Source: Hyphochytrium catenoides
Taxonomy: Eukaryota; Sar; Hyphochytriomycetes; Hyphochytriales; Hyphochytriaceae
Length of the DNA: 27,336 bases
Assembly: GCA_900088475.1 (NCBI GenBank)
Contig: FLMG01000277.1
Location: forward strand, 63,038 to 90,373
Direction of reading: 5' to 3'
In this document: positions 22,612 to 27,336 of the stretch, one piece after another
Numbering within the stretch: the first letter of the stretch is position 1
Layout: every line of letters begins with the position of its first letter
Made by a program: the position numbers and the translations under genes
Notes under the pieces: model-generated
Seen by the model: only the letters and a program-made list of their open reading frames with translations
The model's database searches: none
Told to the model about the DNA's origin: nothing

Positions 22612-23368
22612 GTCCAAGCGCCCAAGGAAGCAAGAACCTCTCACACTGATAAAGAGGCGCAGCAACAGAGCTGCCAGCGCTTAGAGATAGTGCAAGCCTC
22701 CGGCCTTAGTGCAATGGACTTAGCCTTGACGCAGCTATGACAAGTCGCCTTGGTTAACTCAGCAGCCCAAGCCTTCGTGGAGATGGCTCTATCGTCTACG
22801 TCTTCCCGCCAGCTCCCACAGCCCAGACCTACAGATCATATCCAGCAGAGTAGAAGAGAGATAGAGAGACGCGCGAGTAGGGGATCAAGGAGCACAGCAT
22901 GGACCTTACCAGAAGAACAGATTCTGCTTCTTTGCCAGCTTCTGACCTGGATCTTCCGATGATCACCGAAACGCCTCCAACCCCAGTAAGGGTGACTTCA
23001 ACTCTTCTATCTAGAATATCGCGCTAATTTATCAAGGACCTATAGCCCCTGCCAAGTTGTATTCGAAATTAAGCTCAATAATTGTTGGTTCATTGGGAGA
23101 CAAGAAGCCTGGCTCTGAGATGACACGAGGACTGGGCCATAGAGATGAGCAGATCCGTGAAGAAGCTTCAGGACGAAGATCAGCCAGACACCAGACGAGA
23201 AGAGAGAGAGAGAGAGAGTCAGGGAACCTAGGAAAGAGGAAGAGCGGACGGATGGAGTGAAGAGAACTGAGCCGCGGACTTCGACACCGAGTGGGGAAGA
23301 AACAAGGACTCATTCCAGAGAGATTGTGCTGGGCTTCCAGCCATCTCTGTCTCTCCGGTGCTGGTTCC
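22612..23368. other. Downstream open frames and GA repeat between IQ gene and PUS1-like gene
   Basis: The frame of the last IQ-gene exon remains open from 22612 to the next TGA (22738-22740) and then to TGA 22960-22962, with protein-like content rich in Gln/Ser/Arg. A plausible donor (CCCCA|GTAAGG at 22986-22987) and another open frame from about 23048 to 23260 suggest more exons of the same or another gene. The phases do not join cleanly, so no CDS is called. Confidence 0.35.
23197..23218 (+). repeat. (GA)n microsatellite
   Basis: Eleven near-perfect GA units in an open frame reading Arg-Glu repeats. A length-variable repeat of this kind can shift the reading frame between alleles or through sequencing error. 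Confidence 0.8.
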
Positions 23369-26300
23369 ATGGGACTACTTCGTGCTATTTCCTCCCACAC
23401 ACTCCTTGGCCGTTGCTCCATTCCCTTTCTTTCTGCGTCAGCTACCTCCCTTCGTTCGTCAGTCCATTCTCCGGCCGCTATTCTGCTTGTTCAGGCAGCA
23501 CATAGATCATCTTACGCGCAGCCATCTGCCAGCAAGAAGCTGAGCGGGCGTTTACCTACGATGGATGTCGAGCGTGATCGGAGTAAAAAGAAAAGGAAAA
23601 TTGCTATCATCGCGGGTTATATTGGCACCGGTAAGCCATCCTTTCCTTATGTTTCCTCTTTCTGTCATGTCCCATTTTCTTGATATGAAGCCTTGTCCGG
23701 TTGTGGCTTCTCTTGTCCTCGGCCCATTATCTTGACCTCCTCGTCGTACTCCCTCTTTGATGGCCACCAAGCGATCTGGACACGTCTTCTTCTCTTATAT
23801 GTCTCGGTCATCAGGCTATAGCGGACTGCAGGAAGGAAGGGCTGATGTGCGGTCCATCGAGTCAGAACTGAAGAATGCTTTACATCGTGCCGGCTGCATT
23901 GAGGAATTTAACCTGGGCAGTCTTACAAAGCTGGGCTGGTCCAGAAGCAGCAGAACGGACAAAGGGGTGCATGCAGCTAAGATACTAGTATGTCTTTACT
24001 TCGCTCCCTCTCAGTTACTCAGATCCCTGTTAGTCTCTCTTTTTTTATCAGTCCCAGGAACGCACTATCTCTGTTTATGCCGCCGTTCCCTGTCCATCAT
24101 CATTATCTCTCCTTTGTCCTCAAGGTCTTGAACGCAGATAACGTCTCACCTTCGTAAGAGCCATAATGAGGCCACCCCATTCTCAGCGTTTTCCTCCTTG
24201 CCCCCTTCTTCCCTCTGTCCACTTTATTCCCTTTGTAGCTCTCCTGCAAACTTCTGGTTGATCTAGACAAGATGACAGATGATGAGCAGTTCCCCCAGCT
24301 GGTCGAAGAGATAAATCAGTATCTACCGCCTGAGATCCGAGTCTTTTCTCTCAGGTTATACCCTCTCTCCTCAGAACTCGTAGATCTACTTCTCCGTCGC
24401 CCTCGCGTTTCGCCAGCTCCTTCTTTCGTAGCAGCGTTTGCAATCCCTATTCTGGGTGGCTCCTCCCATCGATCTCCCTTTGCTTGGCTTATGTATCGCT
24501 GTTTATAGGCGCCAGTCTAAGGGTTACAGCGCCCGTAAGGTCACACATCTACGAGGCTATGAGTATCTCCTTTCCGTCACTGCGCTTGAGCGCTGCTTTG
24601 ACTCTTTCCTTCTATCCATGAAGGAGAGGGAACCCTCCACATCTCTCCCAATCAAGCCTAACTTCAAGTCGGAAGAGTTTCAGAAGACTTTAAGCTCCCT
24701 CCTTTCTGGCTTTGAAGGGACGAAGAACCATCATAACTTCACGTCAGGCTTAGAAAGAGCAGTTAGACTGCTGACCAAGAAGAGGAGGCGGAAAGAGGAA
24801 GAGGAAGCGGAGAGCGACAGTGACGACGATGGGGGCCGGCCAGTGCTGGACGAGAACGAAGAGGAAGAGGGAGAAGACCTGGAGGAAGTGAAGGGGTCAG
24901 AATCGCAGAAGGAGGAAGGAGAGACCCCTCAAAGACAGCGAGACTGGAACTGCCATCCATTTTTAGAGACAAAGCGCCTACATACTGCCTCTCGCACCAT
25001 CTATAAGTTTGAGTGCACAGGGCCCAAAAAGCTGGGAGATGAGGAAGTACTAATACTTAGAATAGAGGTAAGTGACCAGGACCAAGATTGTATAAAGGAA
25101 CGATAGAACGAGAAACGAGAGACAAAGGTTAGCCAGAGAGGCCGTGAAAAAAAGGACGAGAGAAAGAGAGACCCAGCGAGGGGGGGAAGGGGATGGCGAG
25201 AGTGAGAAGGTGACAGAGAAAGAGAAAGAGAGAGAGAGAGAGAGATGTGCTATCTTAAGGACCTCTCAGCTTCGCACTTCTGCCACCACTGCCACAGGGA
25301 CAAGCCTTCCTCTTCAACCAGATTCGGTTAATGGTGGGAGGTGCCCTAGCAGTAAGCATGGGCGTCATATCCGACACTGTCCTTGATGTCGCCCGGGGTA
25401 GGTCATGTCTTTGGACTCCTTCTTTCACTCTTTCTTTCTATTGTTAGTTGTACTCTTATTCTCCTTGGCCTCTTACCTTTATAACTCGAATTGACGTTCT
25501 GTCAACTTGTCTTTTAGACTGTCCGTGTTCTCCCACGGTCAGGGTAGTGCTCTTGTAATGTTATTTTTGCTCTGCAGACACTCTCTATCGAGTCAAAATG
25601 CCGTTGGCGCCTGCCGAAGGGCTGATGCTTGTGGACTTCAAAGTCCTCGACAGGAAGTTGAAAGGCAAAGGACCAGGTCGGTCTGGCAGGTCCTTCTTAG
25701 GGGTTGATCCTTCAATGCTCCATAGATAAATACGCTTGACTGTCTCCCCTAGACTTAGATTCCTACTCTTGCATTCCCCCGAATGTACATCTTCCACTAT
25801 CTTCTCACTTTGGCCCTGTTCTACTATTCTCTCTGCGAAGGCGCTGCTAGTGCTAAGTTACCCGTGGGAGTAGAGAAGGCCATCTCCAAGTTCAAGGAGG
25901 AGAAGATTGTCCCGCACGCTGTTGAGAAACTATTGGAGGATGACAGTGAGACCTTCCGACATTTTGGGTCTGTCCTGGCGCGGTATAAGACCACACCAGA
26001 GCAGGAGGAGCGATACAGAGAAATTCTCAGTGCACACGCAGCCAATGAGGCAGAACTAGCAAAAGTTCGAGTAAGAGGCCACACAGCGTTGCGTCTATTT
26101 GCCTTATCCTTCGACTCGGCCTTTATTCCGTCCCCTTTGTTTCTCTTCTGTAAAGCTCTGTACCAATTATCGTGTTATCAGCTAGACGTCCGTTTCTGCT
26201 CGCTCTTTACTATGCGCGCTCCTCTTTCCTCATCAGATCTAGTACTGTCAGCCGGTCACTCTCCTAGCTAAGCTCTATGATCAAACCGAAATTTTCAGGC

Positions 26301-26809
26301 CCAGAGGGATGAGATGCGGCGGTTAGTGGCGCTGTCAGACCCTTCCAGTCGCTCTATGTATTATCGAGTTCTCCCCACTGGGATATCGACGACACTCAGC
26401 ATCAAGTACAGGCTCAGGCCAGGAGTTGAAGTCGCAAACATTCAAAGGGCCCTGGTGGAGGTAAGGAACTCTCACGCACATTGAAAAGCATGGGAAGACC
26501 GTTTGGCCCCAACATTTAGGTTGCATTTATTAGTGTTCCTAGCTTGGTGCATATCCGGCTTAGTTTTGTCGCATCCTCGCTCCAAGCAGCTCCTCGTTAT
26601 GGCTCCTAACCTTTGCTCCTTCTCCTTTCCTCATTGTTGTTATGCCGACTACACCCCTCTGAGTCTATATAATCACTGTCTGTCTCTCCTGTCAGAGAAT
26701 GCATCGGGGCAAGCTGAAGAAGAATGCATCAAAGGAAGAATGTATAGAGTATGTCGACAAAGTTGGTGTAGAGACTTTGATAGAGGAAGGGAAAGCACTG
26801 CCACGATGA
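23369..26809 (+). CDS. PUS1: tRNA pseudouridine synthase, PUS1/TruA family
   Basis: Converts uridine to pseudouridine in tRNA. Exons: 23369-23630 (short form from ATG 23561), 23815-23987, 24239-24354, 24509-25067, 25298-25397, 25578-25689, 25851-26070, 26299-26460, 26696-26809; 605 or 541 residues, in phase. Short-form numbering: KRKIAIIAGYIGTGYSGLQ, then RSSRTDKGVHA with catalytic Asp72, INQYLPPEIRVFSLR, YSARKVTHLRGYEYLLSV, GFEGTKNHHNFTSG, GQAFLFNQIRLMVGG, MPLAPAEGLMLVDF and ISKFKEEKIVPHAV, all in family order. Between HNFT and GQAF lies an acidic/basic low-complexity insert (KKRRRKEEEEAESDSDDD and on). About 130 residues follow the usual C-terminus (from around YKTTPEQEERYREIL) and end KALPR before TGA. 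The long form adds 64 residues that look like a mitochondrial leader (MGLLRAISSHTLLGR); the short form starts close to KKKRK, a possible nuclear signal. The symbol is by family; TruA-type paralogs exist in eukaryotes. Confidence 0.93.
25215..25245 (+). repeat. (GA)n repeat inside a PUS1-like intron
   Basis: Located in the intron between exons 4 and 5 (25068-25297). The whole middle of this intron is purine-rich on the sense strand, with repeated GAGA and GAAAGAGA units, and only the last 50 bases before the acceptor are C/T-rich. Confidence 0.8.
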
Positions 26810-27336
26810 GGGGCAACAGCCACAGATTGTGGAGCATGCAACGTGTCTGCCTACTTCTTACGGCAAATTGCTTAAAGAGCCAAGATCCTGCATCAAAGGT
26901 GGGGAGAATGTACGCCATAAGAGTTAATGAGACAGCAAGAAAGTGTAAAGGCAGCGGTGACGTCTTCCGTCTCACGGACGATGAAGAAAAGAGGAGTAGA
27001 TGAGCGACACAGCGGAGCTGCGCTGGACAGTAATTGCTGTCATACAGGATGCTCAGCAGGCTGATGAGATGACCTTTCTTAGCGGCAGGCTCATGCATAG
27101 GGCGAACTATCTCAGGAGAAGAGAGATCGAGAGAGAAGCAGCACACAGGCGAGAGAGAGACGGCGCCATCAGGCAGATCTGGTGTGGGTGGCTGGTCGGC
27201 TGATGCGGTGATGATGGCCGCTTGATACTTGGCGGCTCCTCCACATCAGAACTTCAAGAGCCTTCACGTCAGGTTCAGAATAGAACAATCTAGATGAAGC
27301 TTTATATTGTCTTATCAGTAATTCTATTCATGATCA
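26810..27336. other. 3' flank of the PUS1-like gene with two coding-like frames
   Basis: Directly after the stop, a different frame is open to 26929 with protein-like content (GQQPQIVEHATCLPTSYGK). A separate ATG-started ORF lies at 27000-27203 (67 codons, opening MSDTAELRWTVIAVIQDAQQ, with an Arg/Glu-rich helix later). Neither has a recognised motif. They may be 3' UTR, an alternative 3' exon, or the start of a gene running out of the window. Confidence 0.3.

Noticed and set aside
22609-22740. TGA as a sense codon or selenocysteine
   Set aside because: No in-frame TGA occurs in the well-supported exons of the other genes, conserved Trp positions use TGG, and TGA ends the PUS1-like and KKXX genes. 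No selenoprotein family is recognised here and no SECIS element was seen. Small introns or UTR explain it better.
1-27336. CRISPR array, bacterial operon or transposon
   Set aside because: There are no spaced direct repeats, no transposase or reverse transcriptase motifs, and no polycistronic intronless gene runs. The repeats present are simple GA/CT tracts.

Overview
This is nuclear DNA from a eukaryote. Every confident gene is broken by GT-AG introns, often with C/T-rich 3' ends, and the exons join in phase into long open frames. The genome is compact: seven multi-exon genes in 27 kb, introns mostly about 50-300 bases, and intergenic gaps of 0.1-1.6 kb. The gene content (a long coiled-coil protein, COX10, an AIF-type oxidoreductase, a Frizzled-type cysteine-rich protein, an IQ-motif protein, PUS1) suits a free-living, probably flagellated protist. 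I could not name the lineage. Strongly supported genes use TAA, TAG and TGA as stops, so the standard code is assumed.

Layout. 1-643: no clear gene, with a GA-rich simple repeat. 644-8385 (+): a 23-exon coiled-coil protein of 1068 residues with a CxxC motif near its C-terminus. 8386-9954: coding-like patches but no complete gene. 9955-10239 (+): a possible 94-residue ORF. 10373-12078 (-): COX10, heme O synthase, in 5 exons with a 49-base run of N. 12079-13040: region between divergent genes. 13041-15612 (+): an AIFM3-like oxidoreductase of 669 residues whose Rieske-like domain has lost both histidine ligands and which carries an EF-hand pair at its C-terminus. 15721-16239 (-): a small two-exon membrane protein with a KKXX ending. 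16397-16576 (+): a possible 59-residue ORF. 17391-18411 (+): a Frizzled-type CRD protein with features of GPI anchoring. 18412-19678: no clear gene. 19679-22611 (+): an IQ-motif/helical protein of 623 residues, with further open frame after its stop. 23369 or 23561 to 26809 (+): a PUS1/TruA-type tRNA pseudouridine synthase with two plausible starts and an unusual acidic insert and C-terminal extension. 26810-27336: 3' flank.

How the genes relate. Eukaryotic neighbours need not share a pathway. COX10 (heme for cytochrome oxidase) and possibly the AIF-like enzyme and the long form of the PUS1-like protein point to mitochondria. The coiled-coil and IQ proteins would fit a flagellar or cytoskeletal role, but that is inference. 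The most unusual protein is the AIFM3-like one, which joins a His-less Rieske-type fold, a FAD/NAD reductase and a degenerate EF-hand pair. All exon boundaries were read by eye from GT/AG signals, phase and protein sense. Total CDS length divides by three in every main model, which supports them, but individual small introns could be wrong.
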